Assembly (NCBI RefSeq): GCF_003030305.1
Contig: NZ_CP023676.1
Span: 1,054,001-1,118,000 of the forward strand
Source of the DNA: Cutibacterium acnes
GTDB lineage: Bacteria > Actinomycetota > Actinomycetes > Propionibacteriales > Propionibacteriaceae
Reading direction: 5' to 3'
Length of the DNA stretch: 64,000 nt
Shown: positions 42,163-50,951 of the stretch, one piece after another
Layout of the letters: the number at the start of each line of letters is the position of its first letter
Numbering within the stretch: position 1 is the first letter of the stretch
The notes under the pieces: generated by a model
Databases searched by the model: none
What the model saw: the letters and a program-made list of their open reading frames with translations, nothing else
Told to the model about the DNA's origin: nothing
Position numbers and translations under genes: made by a program

Positions 42163-43059
42163 GTGCCATCGACGACTGCTGAACTGCTTGACCTGCTCGA
42201 TCTTGAAGACCTCGATCTCGATCTGTTTCGAGGCCGGCAACCACACACGACGTGGCAGCGGACCTTCGGGGGCCAGGTACTGGCTCAGGCTCTGGTTGCT
42301 GGTGCCCGCACTATTCCTGAGCGGACCGCCCATTCCATGCACGCGCTGTTCCTACATGCTGGACGCACCGATCTGCCGATGATCTTTGATGTCGAGAGAA
42401 TTCGTGACGGTCGCACCTTCAGCACTCGCCGTGTCAACGCTCGCCAACACGGTCGGACGATCTTCACCGCGGAACTGTCCTTCAAGAACCGCGAGGACGG
42501 CCCGGAGCACTCCGATCCGATGCCGGACTGTCTTCCGGACCCGGATCGCTGTCCGACCCTAGCCCAGGCCCTCGAACAGATGTTCGGGCGACCTATGCCC
42601 ACCGTCAAGGAGTGGGATGCGCTCGACGTGCGGTTGGCCGGTGACGGATCGCAGCTCGTCGATCCCAACCACGTCACCCACTTGAGTTTGTGGGTACGCA
42701 CCACCGCGAGCCTTCCTGACGACCGCGTTGTGCAGCGTGCGATCCTCGCCTACATTTCCGATATCAGTCTCATGGCTGGTGCTGTTATGCCACACCTGGG
42801 ATCGGTGCCATCGGGTATGGTCGTCAATCCGGCATCGCTGGATCACGCCATGTGGTTCCACCGGACTGCCGAGGCCGACTGCTGGATGCTCTACGACCAG
42901 GTTTCTCCGAGCGCATCAGGCCTGCTCGGTTTCTCCATGGGCCGACTGATGCAGGATGGCAAACTCATCGCGTCCTGCTGCCAGGAGGGGGTCATGAGGC
43001 TGGTAGATGTGAACGACCTCGACGCCTCAGTAACGTTTCCGCTTGGCCGTGGCACGTGA
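42163..43059 (+). CDS. tesB: Acyl-CoA thioesterase II (TesB)
   Basis: 298 residues with a double hotdog fold. The N-terminal FRGRQPHTTWQRTFGGQVLAQALVAGA and the central SFKNREDGPEHSDPMP match TesB; the C-terminal half carries LWVRTTASLPDDRVVQRAILAYISDISLM and HAMWFHR, which hold the catalytic Asp/Gln/Thr set of the family. It hydrolyses medium and long acyl-CoA. The start is GTG 42163; CACAGT six bases upstream may be a -10 box for a leaderless message. Confidence 0.9.
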   Translation: MPSTTAELLDLLDLEDLDLDLFRGRQPHTTWQRTFGGQVLAQALVAGARTIPERTAHSMHALFLHAGRTDLPMIFDVERIRDGRTFSTRRVNARQHGRTIFTAELSFKNREDGPEHSDPMPDCLPDPDRCPTLAQALEQMFGRPMPTVKEWDALDVRLAGDGSQLVDPNHVTHLSLWVRTTASLPDDRVVQRAILAYISDISLMAGAVMPHLGSVPSGMVVNPASLDHAMWFHRTAEADCWMLYDQVSPSASGLLGFSMGRLMQDGKLIASCCQEGVMRLVDVNDLDASVTFPLGRGT

Positions 43060-43074
43060 TGTCCTCTGAACGCG

Positions 43075-43106
43075 ACGGTGGCCCCGGAAGGGTCCGGAGC
43101 CACCGT
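43075..43106. terminator. Bidirectional terminator between tesB and sigB
   Basis: A 14-base arm (43075-43088) pairs with 43093-43106 around AGGG with a single imperfect position; both flanking genes end here. Confidence 0.75.
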
Positions 43107-43115
43107 GTGCAGATG

Positions 43116-44054
43116 TCAGGCCGCCATCGTGGCGAGGTTACGTTGACGCATGCTGGCTAGGGCAGCACGTTCGATCTGACGCACACGTTCGGCGGTGATT
43201 CCCCACACCTTGCCGATGTCGGCAAGCTTGGCTTGGCGTCCATCGACGAGTCCGTAGCGGCGACGCACCACGTCGGCAGAGCGCTCGTCGAGATCGTCAA
43301 GGAGCCCTTCAAGTCGACTGCGGTCCTCGGCGTCGAGCACAATGTCGTCAGGACCAGGAGAGGTCTCGCGGGCGATGAGGTCGCCCAGGCTAGTGTCGCC
43401 GTCGTCCTCAACCGGAGCGTCGAGAGAGACGTGGTCACGTCCAAAGCGGATGAGCTCGATGACACGCTCCTCGGTGATCTCCAACTCGTCGGCGATTTCG
43501 AAGGTTTCGGGCTCGCGACCCAGCTGACGCTCGAGGTTGCGGCGGGCAGCCGACACCTGATTCACCTGTTCAGCGACGTGCACCGGAAGGCGGACGATGC
43601 GACCCTGCTGCGCGATGCCTCGGCTGATAGCCTGACGGACCCACCAGGTGGCGTAGGTCGAGAACTTGAATCCCTTGGCGTAGTCGAACTTCTCGACGGC
43701 GCGTATGAGCCCGGTATTGCCTTCCTGCACGAGGTCAAGTAACGGCATCTGAGACCGACCGTATTTGCGGGCCACCGACACGACCAGACGCAGGTTAGCG
43801 CGCACGAAGTGGGCCAGGGCTTCGTCTCCGTCGGCTGCAATCTGGTGTAGTTCCTTAGTGGTGGTATCCGATGTGGTTTCCGCGTGGCCTTCGAGAATGG
43901 CGCGTGCAAACACGCCCGCTTCGATCCGGCGGGCTAACGCAACCTCCTCTGCGGCGTTGAGTAGGGGCGTGCGGGCGATCCCGTCTAGGTAGAGGCCGAC
44001 TGCGTCCTTACCATCAATGCCATCGGTGGTACGAACCCGGGACTTGGTGTCCAT
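43116..44054 (-). CDS. sigB: Group 2 sigma-70 factor (SigB/HrdB-like)
   Basis: 312 residues. Region 1.2 DAVGLYLDGIARTPLLNAAEEVALARRIEAG, region 2 with [32 protein letters not shown], region 3 and region 4.2 with GITAERVRQIERAAL are all intact. It lacks the long N-terminal extension of the adjacent primary factor. Group 2 factors act in stationary phase and stress. GGAGAAAGG lies eight bases before the ATG at 44054. It is divergent from rpoD with 345 bases between them, as sigA and sigB often neighbour each other in actinobacteria. Confidence 0.9.
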   Translation of the reverse strand: MDTKSRVRTTDGIDGKDAVGLYLDGIARTPLLNAAEEVALARRIEAGVFARAILEGHAETTSDTTTKELHQIAADGDEALAHFVRANLRLVVSVARKYGRSQMPLLDLVQEGNTGLIRAVEKFDYAKGFKFSTYATWWVRQAISRGIAQQGRIVRLPVHVAEQVNQVSAARRNLERQLGREPETFEIADELEITEERVIELIRFGRDHVSLDAPVEDDGDTSLGDLIARETSPGPDDIVLDAEDRSRLEGLLDDLDERSADVVRRRYGLVDGRQAKLADIGKVWGITAERVRQIERAALASMRQRNLATMAA

Positions 44055-44400
44055 ATGCTTCGCCTTTCTCCGTCGGACTGGTTGACACCTATATCAACGT
44101 CATAGAGGGTCGAATGTCATCCCTGAGTGGCCGATGAGTGTCTGCGGTCGTGGGTAACATCAGAGGATCAGACTGTGGTCGTACATGGCTGCTCGACGCA
44201 GCCATTCCGTGGCAGTAGAAGGGAACTGGTGAGAGCCAGTTTGTGTTAACGCGCGGATGATGCCACAATAAATGCAGGGTCTTGACGCCTCCTGGGCGTC
44301 GTATGCCCTTGGGTCTCATGGGGCGGTGATCGTCGATCTTTATGGGCCCATTTGGAGGGGACAGCACTGAAGGACTGGTCAGTCCTTGGAGAGGATACCC
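44055..44400. other. 346-base divergent region between sigB and rpoD
   Basis: Promoter region for both sigma factors. It has the rpoD ribosome binding site GGAGAGG (44388-44394). No gene and no strong repeat are seen. Confidence 0.5.
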
Positions 44401-45921
44401 GTGTCGACCACCACGTCCAGCACTGCAAACACCGCTGCAGACGAGGAGGCGAAGATAGCCACCGCGAGGAAGAGTACACGTTCCACCTCTGCTAAGACCG
44501 GTACGACCGGTCGGGCGAAGAAGACCACTGCGACGAAGGCAAGCCAGTCGTCGGCTCACAAGTCCGCTGGTGGGGCCAAGACTCCCACGGCTAAGTCATC
44601 TGGGGCCAAAACCACGACGAAGCCCACCAGCACTAAGACGGCCGCGAAGTCCACCAAGACAGCGGCGAGTAAGACGACGAAGTCTTCGGGTACGAAGACT
44701 GTTGGAAACGCGTCGTCCGGTGGTGCCAAAAAGTCGACAACTAAGAGGCGGACCACTAAGGCGAAGAAGGAAACGACCGTCGCCGAAGCCGCATCCGGTG
44801 AGGTCGATGTGACCGTGGAGCGCGACGGTGACGACGTTGTGCTGACTATTGGCGGCAAGAAGCGCTCCCTCGACGATGTTGACGAGCGTGACTACGACCC
44901 GGCCGAGGCTGCTAAGGACGAGCAGCAGATCAACAAGGAGACCGAGGCGTTCTCCTTGTCTGATAACGATGACGCTGACGAGCCCGAGCAGACCGTCATG
45001 GTCGCCGGCGCTACCGCAGATCCCGTTAAGGATTACCTTAAGCAGATCGGCAAAGTAGCTCTGCTCAATGCCGTCGAAGAGGTTGATCTCGCCAAGCGCA
45101 TTGAGGCCGGTCTGTTTGCCGGCGAGCAGCTAGCCGACCCGGATGCCAAGATCCGGGAGAAGGACCGCGAGGATTACGAGTGGATCGCCGAGGACGGCAA
45201 GGTGGCGAAGAACCACCTATTGGAGGCCAACCTCCGTCTGGTCGTCTCCTTGGCTAAGCGTTACACCGGTCGCGGCATGCTCTTCCTTGACCTCATTCAG
45301 GAGGGCAACCTCGGTCTCATTCGTGCCGTCGAGAAATTCGACTACACCAAGGGCTACAAATTCTCTACGTACGCGACGTGGTGGATCAAGCAGGCCATTA
45401 CCCGCGCCATGGCCGACCAGGCTCGTACTATTCGTATCCCTGTGCATATGGTCGAGGTCATCAACAAGCTGGCTCGCGTCCAGCGTCAGATGCTCCAGGA
45501 CCTAGGTCGTGAGCCCACCCCGGAAGAGCTTGCCAGCGAACTCGATATGACCGCAGAGAAGGTCATTGAGGTGCAGAAATACGGTCGCGAGCCGATCTCG
45601 CTGCATACCCCACTGGGTGAGGATGGCGATTCTGAGTTTGGTGACCTTATTGAGGATTCTGAGGCCATCGTGCCAGCAGACGCCGTCAACTTCACCCTGT
45701 TGCAGGAGCAGCTGCATGATGTCCTCGATACCTTGTCCGAGCGAGAGGCCGGTGTTGTGTCGATGCGATTCGGCTTGACCGACGGACAGCCCAAGACCCT
45801 GGATGAGATCGGCAAGGTCTACGGTGTTACTCGGGAGCGCATCCGCCAGATCGAGTCCAAGACCATGTCGAAACTGCGTCATCCGAGTCGCTCTCAGGTA
45901 CTGCGCGACTACCTCGACTGA
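44401..45921 (+). CDS. rpoD: Primary RNA polymerase sigma factor (SigA/RpoD)
   Basis: 506 residues from GTG 44401, preferred over TTG 44386 because GGAGAGG lies six bases upstream. The first 130 residues or so are a lysine/alanine/threonine/serine-rich low-complexity extension, then an acidic stretch ([18 protein letters not shown]), then region 1.2 ([31 protein letters not shown]), region 2 with [22 protein letters not shown], region 3 and region 4.2 [24 protein letters not shown]. It directs housekeeping transcription. The last residues RDYLD are typical of primary factors. Confidence 0.96.
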   Translation: MSTTTSSTANTAADEEAKIATARKSTRSTSAKTGTTGRAKKTTATKASQSSAHKSAGGAKTPTAKSSGAKTTTKPTSTKTAAKSTKTAASKTTKSSGTKTVGNASSGGAKKSTTKRRTTKAKKETTVAEAASGEVDVTVERDGDDVVLTIGGKKRSLDDVDERDYDPAEAAKDEQQINKETEAFSLSDNDDADEPEQTVMVAGATADPVKDYLKQIGKVALLNAVEEVDLAKRIEAGLFAGEQLADPDAKIREKDREDYEWIAEDGKVAKNHLLEANLRLVVSLAKRYTGRGMLFLDLIQEGNLGLIRAVEKFDYTKGYKFSTYATWWIKQAITRAMADQARTIRIPVHMVEVINKLARVQRQMLQDLGREPTPEELASELDMTAEKVIEVQKYGREPISLHTPLGEDGDSEFGDLIEDSEAIVPADAVNFTLLQEQLHDVLDTLSEREAGVVSMRFGLTDGQPKTLDEIGKVYGVTRERIRQIESKTMSKLRHPSRSQVLRDYLD

Positions 45922-45936
45922 GGATTTAGCAGATGA

Positions 45937-45966
45937 ACGGGGGGTGCCCACTGGGGCGCCCCCCGT
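45937..45966. terminator. Bidirectional terminator between rpoD and the beta-mannosidase gene
   Basis: ACGGGGGG ... CCCCCCGT forms the outer stem with further pairing of GCC and GGC inside, 15 bases after rpoD. Confidence 0.8.
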
Positions 45967-45993
45967 CATGTTGAGCCGGTCAGTCCGACGACG

Positions 45994-48567
45994 TCATCGG
46001 TCAACGTCGTCGAGGAAGTGGCGAACTGTGATCTCATCGGGGTCGAACCCTTCGGGAAGACCAGTCACAGTGACGACGGCCTTCGTTCCGGGACGTAGAT
46101 CAAGGGCTGAGATGTCGGGTCGCGCACCCGGCCACGGCGTCAGAACTCGCACAAAGTAGGCGAACGTCGTCGTTGCCACCGTCACTGTGGCCGTAGTTGG
46201 TTCCGTCACGTCTACCTTGACGTCGAGGTGCGCCTCGGGCAAGTTGAGGTCGCCGATGCGTGTCAGGAAGAGTCGGTTAGCAGGCAGAACCGATCCTTCG
46301 ACCCATATGTAGTGGCTGCCGTTGACGGGGATCTGGGCGCGCGGTACTGACCACACCATCTGGGAGGTGGACGCAGGAACGGATACTTTGACTCGATGTG
46401 TCTGGTCGATGCTTCCGTCAAATCCTTCGATTGTGACTGTCACGGTATCGGTGACTCGGGTGGGACGCGCATTGCTGACCCATACCTCCAGTGAATCGTC
46501 AGTCAGGCGCAGGATGGACAGCGCCGGGGCGAAGGCTCGAGCTGTAGCGTAGTAGCCCGGCTTGGCCCCGAGGTCGTGGTCGAGCAGGGACCACGTCATT
46601 CCAGGCCAAGGTTCATTGAGCTGCCACACTAGGGCGCCAGCGCAGTGAGGCCAACGGCGCCGGTAATGCTCGATGCCGAATTTGAGTCCCTCGGCCTGCA
46701 CCACCTGGCTGTAGGTGACGTAGGACTGAACCGATGTCGGTTTGCCTACTTCGTAATCAATGAGGGCCATCCCTTTGGCCTTCGGGGTGTCCTTATTACG
46801 CGCGAGAAGAATGGGGTCGTCGAGGTTGAGGTGATCATTCCCTAACCACCTGCCGAGGGCGGGTAGGTCAGCACTGGCGTGGATGCCAAACTCGCTAATG
46901 AACCGCCCGGTGTCATAGCTATAGCGGTGATAGTGCATGGCTTCGGCAGGGCTGGAATAATCCTCGTGCGTCCCTGCTCCCACGTCCGCGCCATGCCACA
47001 CTTCCCATGCGTGACGATCACCGGCCCTGGTGCCATTAACGCGAGGGTCGGTGTCAACATCAGTGGCCGGGCTGTTGGCCCAATAGTTCACGGTGGGGCT
47101 GTTGCGACGAACCGCCTCAGGCAAGACCTCGTCGAAGATCTCGGATCCCCATGGGCCCGGGTTAAGATTATTCCAGACCGCCTGGTGCATGGCCTGCACC
47201 TCATTGCCTCCAGCCCACAGCGCCAGACTCGGATGATTAGCGAGACGGCGGGTTTGATAGTCAGCCTCGGTACGGACCTCGGACATGAACTCTTCATCGT
47301 CGCCGGGATAGTCAATGCAGGCGAACATAAAGTCGTGCCACACGAGGATGCCGTATTCGTCACAGGCAGTCATGAAGGCGTCGGAAGCGTAGACACCGCC
47401 GCCCCAGACGCGCACCATCGTCATATTGGCATCGCGGCAGGCTCGGACAAGGTCGTGATCCTGCTGGGGAGTCACCGATCCCGGCAGCATCGACTGCGGG
47501 ACCAGATTGGCGCCACGGGCAAAGACTGGCACGCCATTGATAATGAACGTGAAGTGACGGGCAGGCCCGTCGATTTCGGGATCGTCTGTGTCGGGGGAGC
47601 AGTCCACCTCGATGGTGCGGATACCTGCCATGCCGGAATCAGTAGCGATCGTGTTGGCGTCCTTATCGCAGATCTTGATGTCGACCTGGTAGAGGGAAGG
47701 CTTGCCCAGGTCATGGGTCCACCACAGTTGCGGGTTATCCAGCTGGAGATCCACGGTGGCTGAACCATGTTTGAATTGGGCGTGTCCACTGACGCGATCA
47801 CCATCTGGCGAAGTGAGGGTGACATCAACGGTACAGGGTGCAGGGCCGTCGTGGTGGACAGTGGACACCACGACGTTGACGTCTGCACTGTCGCCGTCAC
47901 CGATGGCCATCGTGTCGACGTGATGGCTCACCTCGATCGGTGAACGACGGGTCAACTCCACGGGACCCGTCAGGCCGATCGAGGGGATACGGGGAGCAAA
48001 ATCCCATCCCCACGAGAACATGCCTTTACGGCGTCGAGTCGCGGCCAGATCGAGGGTGAGAATCCCCGAGCCAGGCTCGGCGTCCAGGTTCTGAGGGGCC
48101 GCGGCATTAAGGAAGTCACTGACGGCGTTGACCATAGCTCTCGTGGCTGGCGGCTCGGCCAGGCCATCTAATGGCGGTGCGAAGCGGATGAGTACTTTGG
48201 CTTTGTTGGCGTCGATGGGCGGAAGCGTAACCTGGAAGGGTCGGTACTGGTTGGCATGACGACCGACGTGGTGTCCGTTGACCCAGATGTCTGCAACGGT
48301 ATCGACGCCGGTCAGGGTCAATACGAGCGGATCGTCTCCCGCCGGGATCGGCACCGTTCCGCGATACCACCAGGCGCGATCCTCCACCCAACGACAGTCT
48401 TTTTCGTGATCCTCTACATATGGATGAGCGATGATCCCAGCCGCTATCAGGGTTTCGTGCACTCCTCCTGGCACCACCGCCTCGATCCACTCGTGGGTAT
48501 CTGCGGCTAATCCGACAGGATCGATGACATTCGGATCGCTAGAGGTCAGCTGGAATGGTGCACTCAT
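45994..48567 (-). CDS. Glycoside hydrolase family 2 beta-mannosidase
   Basis: 857 residues. The sugar-binding domain (WYRGTVPIP ... GVDTVADIWVNGHHVGRHANQYRPF), immunoglobulin-like domain and (beta/alpha)8 barrel are in the usual order. RVWGGGVYASDAFMTACDEYGILVWHDFMFACIDYPGD is characteristic of beta-mannosidases. The acid/base Glu is in GGNEVQ near residue 455 and the nucleophile Glu in RFISEFGIHA near residue 557. There is no signal peptide, so it acts inside the cell on imported mannosides, perhaps from host N-glycans. AAGGAA precedes the ATG. The divergent TetR gene may control it. Confidence 0.92.
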   Translation of the reverse strand: MSAPFQLTSSDPNVIDPVGLAADTHEWIEAVVPGGVHETLIAAGIIAHPYVEDHEKDCRWVEDRAWWYRGTVPIPAGDDPLVLTLTGVDTVADIWVNGHHVGRHANQYRPFQVTLPPIDANKAKVLIRFAPPLDGLAEPPATRAMVNAVSDFLNAAAPQNLDAEPGSGILTLDLAATRRRKGMFSWGWDFAPRIPSIGLTGPVELTRRSPIEVSHHVDTMAIGDGDSADVNVVVSTVHHDGPAPCTVDVTLTSPDGDRVSGHAQFKHGSATVDLQLDNPQLWWTHDLGKPSLYQVDIKICDKDANTIATDSGMAGIRTIEVDCSPDTDDPEIDGPARHFTFIINGVPVFARGANLVPQSMLPGSVTPQQDHDLVRACRDANMTMVRVWGGGVYASDAFMTACDEYGILVWHDFMFACIDYPGDDEEFMSEVRTEADYQTRRLANHPSLALWAGGNEVQAMHQAVWNNLNPGPWGSEIFDEVLPEAVRRNSPTVNYWANSPATDVDTDPRVNGTRAGDRHAWEVWHGADVGAGTHEDYSSPAEAMHYHRYSYDTGRFISEFGIHASADLPALGRWLGNDHLNLDDPILLARNKDTPKAKGMALIDYEVGKPTSVQSYVTYSQVVQAEGLKFGIEHYRRRWPHCAGALVWQLNEPWPGMTWSLLDHDLGAKPGYYATARAFAPALSILRLTDDSLEVWVSNARPTRVTDTVTVTIEGFDGSIDQTHRVKVSVPASTSQMVWSVPRAQIPVNGSHYIWVEGSVLPANRLFLTRIGDLNLPEAHLDVKVDVTEPTTATVTVATTTFAYFVRVLTPWPGARPDISALDLRPGTKAVVTVTGLPEGFDPDEITVRHFLDDVDR

Positions 48568-48634
48568 GAGGATTCCTTTGGTGGCTCAAAGTACACCTAA
48601 AACCTAGCACGACTTGGTATTCGCTGATGGTTGG

Positions 48635-48659
48635 GGAGGATAACTCTGGGATTTCCTCC
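48635..48659. promoter_or_regulatory. Possible TetR operator
   Basis: GGAGGA (48635-48640) and TCCTCC (48654-48659) form an inverted repeat directly before the tetR -10 box, between the divergent tetR and beta-mannosidase genes. The evidence is position and symmetry only. Confidence 0.3.
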
Positions 48660-48665
48660 TAAGGT
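48660..48665 (+). promoter_or_regulatory. -10 box of the tetR gene (leaderless)
   Basis: TAAGGT with seven bases to the ATG at 48673. Confidence 0.5.
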
Positions 48666-48672
48666 TGGGTCC

Positions 48673-49281
48673 ATGGCAGTGACGACGAAGAGCCTCACCC
48701 GACGTGGACCATACGCTAAGGGGGTTGCTCGTAGGGCTGAGATTCTTGACGTCGCTCTGCGGCTCTATGGCGCAAGTTCGGGGGAGCGGCCCACACTGGC
48801 CGCCATCGCTGCCGAAGTTGGGCTCACGGAGGCAGGCGTTCTGCACTACTTCGGATCGATGGACGAATTATTCGTGGCGATTCTTGAAGCTCGTGACGCT
48901 CACGCGGTCGATGCTGGTGGCCTCACCGACCCTGACCATGTGTGGGCATACTTGGCTCAGACGACCCGCACTCCGGGGCTGACCAAGCTCTTTGTCGACA
49001 TGAGTGTGGCCGCCGCCGATCCCTATCACCCGGCCCATACTTTCATGGAGCGACACCGTCAGCGAGTTCACGACGTCGTCAGAATGGCCCTCGGGATCGA
49101 CGATGAGCAGGCCATCCGACTGGTAGTTGCCGCGGCTGAGGGCTTGCAGATGCGGTGGATACAGAACCAGGCAACTGATATCGCGGGCGATCTTGAGGCG
49201 TTAGCTCGAGTACTGACTACTCGCTCAGTGGTCAGTAAGGAAACGTTGCCCAAGGCTCGTGACGACCTGGAATCCCAGTGA
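48673..49281 (+). CDS. TetR family transcription regulator
   Basis: 202 residues from the ATG at 48673 (supported by a -10 box seven bases upstream; an in-frame start at 48631 would precede that promoter). The N-terminal DNA-binding domain RRAEILDVALRLYGASSGERPTLAAIAAEVGLTEAGVLHYFGSMDELF spans about residues 19-66, with the recognition helix around EAGVLHYF. The C-terminal ligand domain is not diagnostic. It is divergent from the beta-mannosidase gene and its last 57 bases overlap the end of the convergent esterase gene, so either could be a target. Confidence 0.86.
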   Translation: MAVTTKSLTRRGPYAKGVARRAEILDVALRLYGASSGERPTLAAIAAEVGLTEAGVLHYFGSMDELFVAILEARDAHAVDAGGLTDPDHVWAYLAQTTRTPGLTKLFVDMSVAAADPYHPAHTFMERHRQRVHDVVRMALGIDDEQAIRLVVAAAEGLQMRWIQNQATDIAGDLEALARVLTTRSVVSKETLPKARDDLESQ

Positions 49282-50364
49282 GTTGCGCGCCTGGGAATCG
49301 AAAGCGTGATTGAGCATCGGTAACTGTACGTGATCGACCCGGACTCCAGCCTGGCGGGCACGATTGACGAATTTCCGCACACTGGATGGCGGAACAAAGG
49401 TGTCGTGATTTCCCTGGATCACCATTGTTGGTGGTGCCTGAGGAGTGATCCAGGTGGAACTGTTGACAGCGCGATAACGGTCGGGGAATTGCTTGGGGGT
49501 GCCACCGATATACATTTTGGCGGCATTGCCCGCGCTCAGTGTGGTGACCGACTCGACGGTACCGACATCCACCGTTGGATAGAGGGCGAGGACTGACTTC
49601 GGGGCCCGTATTGAGCCGCAGGAACTCTTCAACTTTCCACTGGCGGCGCCGTAGGCGAGATTAATGGCCATTCCACCACCAGCGGAATCACCCATGATCG
49701 ATACCTGTGAAGGGTCGCCACCGAGTTCTTTCACGTGGGACAGGCTCCAGGCCCAGGCACATGCGACCTGTTTTGGGGCGGTATTCCAGGTGGGGTGGCC
49801 CTGGGTGGCCAGGGTGTACGAGGGGCGAATGACTAACCAGCCATGATCGGAAAACCATCTCAACGTGGCGGGCATGGTGGCGTCGGTGCTCCATCCTCCA
49901 CCATGAATGTCGACAAGTACCGGGGCATTGTGGTTATGGGCACGGTAGATCTGGGCCGTCTCGTCAGGGCCGGATCCATACCGGACCGTTTCGTCAGGGT
50001 GGTCGGACATCGACGACACCGCAGCTGCCGAGACGACGTTGATACGTCCACCGGCGCGGTCCGTGATCCACGCCGTCGTCGCCGTTGCCGCCACTGGCAC
50101 GATGAGGGCCATCACCGAGAAGACAACGGCCACCACTCGCAGACCACCTCGTCCCAGAAGAGCGAGGACGAAGGCGATGACGGCGATGACCAGAGCCGGT
50201 ACAGCCAACGATCCCACCAGAACGGAGGAGATGAAGGTGAGGGCATTGTGTGAGGGGAGGATCGCGGCCACTGACCACGCCAGTACCGGCAGGGTCAGGA
50301 TCAGCCCGACGAGACCGGAAGTGATGCGTAGCCAGGAATGACGGGAGGTTTTCGTGTCAGCCAC
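49225..50364 (-). CDS. Membrane-anchored alpha/beta hydrolase (esterase)
   Basis: 379 residues from GTG 50364, chosen because TACGGT lies six bases before it; ATG 50388 in the same frame is the alternative. Three membrane helices fill the first 120 or so residues. A hormone-sensitive-lipase-type catalytic domain follows: oxyanion motif HGGGW, nucleophile serine in MGDSAGGGMAIN, aspartate in GNHDTFVPP and histidine in LNHAFD. The catalytic domain is probably outside the membrane. The substrate is likely a short or medium acyl ester; this is inference. It overlaps the tetR 3' end and is divergent from the GNAT remnant. Confidence 0.84.
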   Translation of the reverse strand: MADTKTSRHSWLRITSGLVGLILTLPVLAWSVAAILPSHNALTFISSVLVGSLAVPALVIAVIAFVLALLGRGGLRVVAVVFSVMALIVPVAATATTAWITDRAGGRINVVSAAAVSSMSDHPDETVRYGSGPDETAQIYRAHNHNAPVLVDIHGGGWSTDATMPATLRWFSDHGWLVIRPSYTLATQGHPTWNTAPKQVACAWAWSLSHVKELGGDPSQVSIMGDSAGGGMAINLAYGAASGKLKSSCGSIRAPKSVLALYPTVDVGTVESVTTLSAGNAAKMYIGGTPKQFPDRYRAVNSSTWITPQAPPTMVIQGNHDTFVPPSSVRKFVNRARQAGVRVDHVQLPMLNHAFDSQARNSLGFQVVTSLGQRFLTDH

Positions 50365-50370
50365 GCGTCC

Positions 50371-50376
50371 ACCGTA
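50371..50376 (-). promoter_or_regulatory. -10 box of the esterase gene (leaderless)
   Basis: Minus-strand TACGGT, six bases from GTG 50364. Confidence 0.4.
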
Positions 50377-50419
50377 CTCACGGGACATGGTCGATAGGAT
50401 CTTCGCGCAGGAGGGACCC

Positions 50420-50812
50420 ATGGCTATCAGGATCAGACAGGTTGCTACCGGAGACAGGCCGGCCGTCGCGCGGATGTCCCACGGCGAGTATGTTTGGCTG
50501 GCTGTCGACACCGAGTCAGTCGTTGATGGCCTTCTCTAGGTCTTCGGATTCGCCTGGGCCGGGGTGCACCTTGACGAACCTACTCCGCTGGAACTGGAAA
50601 GTCTCTACGTCCGTTCTCGTCTGTACGGCACCGGGCTCGGCCAGGCCCTCATGAATACCGTCATCGGCGATTCCCGGGCCTATGTCATGGTCTATCCCGA
50701 CAACACCCAGGCCAAGGCATTCTACCGCCGTAACGGATTCTCTCCCGATGGTCATCTCGACGATTACCGCGACGAGGATCCGGCCTACGTCCTGGAGTGC
50801 TGGATTCGCTGA
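50420..50812 (+). pseudogene. Decayed GNAT acetyltransferase
   Basis: Starts at ATG 50420 behind AGGAGGG with MAIRIRQVATGDRPAVARM, reaches an in-frame TAG at 50537-50539, then continues in the same frame as FGFAWAGVHLDEPTPLELESLYVRSRLYGTGLGQALM and on to a normal GNAT end. The acetyl-CoA loop (VRSRLYGTGLGQALM) is intact, but roughly 30 residues between the N-terminal helix and strand 4 are missing compared with the related gene at 53477. So there is both a nonsense codon and an internal deletion. It lies between the esterase gene and the isomerase operon. Confidence 0.75.
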
Positions 50813-50818
50813 ATCCCC

Positions 50819-50846
50819 TTGGTTCTTGCTCGCGACAAGCTAGGAT
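50819..50846 (+). promoter_or_regulatory. Probable promoter of the SRPBCC-isomerase operon
   Basis: TTGGTT (50819-50824), a 16-base spacer and TAGGAT (50841-50846) form a reasonable -35/-10 pair. A leader of about 100 bases follows before the SRPBCC start. Confidence 0.5.
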
Positions 50847-50859
50847 AAATTAAATTTAT
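50845..50859. promoter_or_regulatory. AT-only palindrome, possible operator of the isomerase operon
   Basis: ATAAATT-A-AATTTAT is a perfect 15-base palindrome overlapping the -10 box, in a stretch with no G or C in otherwise GC-rich DNA. The bound regulator is unknown. Confidence 0.5.
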
Positions 50860-50951
50860 TTATTTCTTGTGTCGATGCGCCACGACGACGTAGTGGGACC
50901 GGCTCAGGGGATGACGACCCGGTCCCGGGCCGTGAGTCACGAAGGAGTGCC

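Noticed and set aside
44386-44400. TTG 44386 as the rpoD start
   Set aside because: It would overlap the ribosome binding site GGAGAGG (44388-44394), which instead serves GTG 44401.
46879-47763. 294-codon plus-strand frame inside the beta-mannosidase gene
   Set aside because: It is the mirror of a well-supported family 2 glycoside hydrolase and has no recognisable domain.
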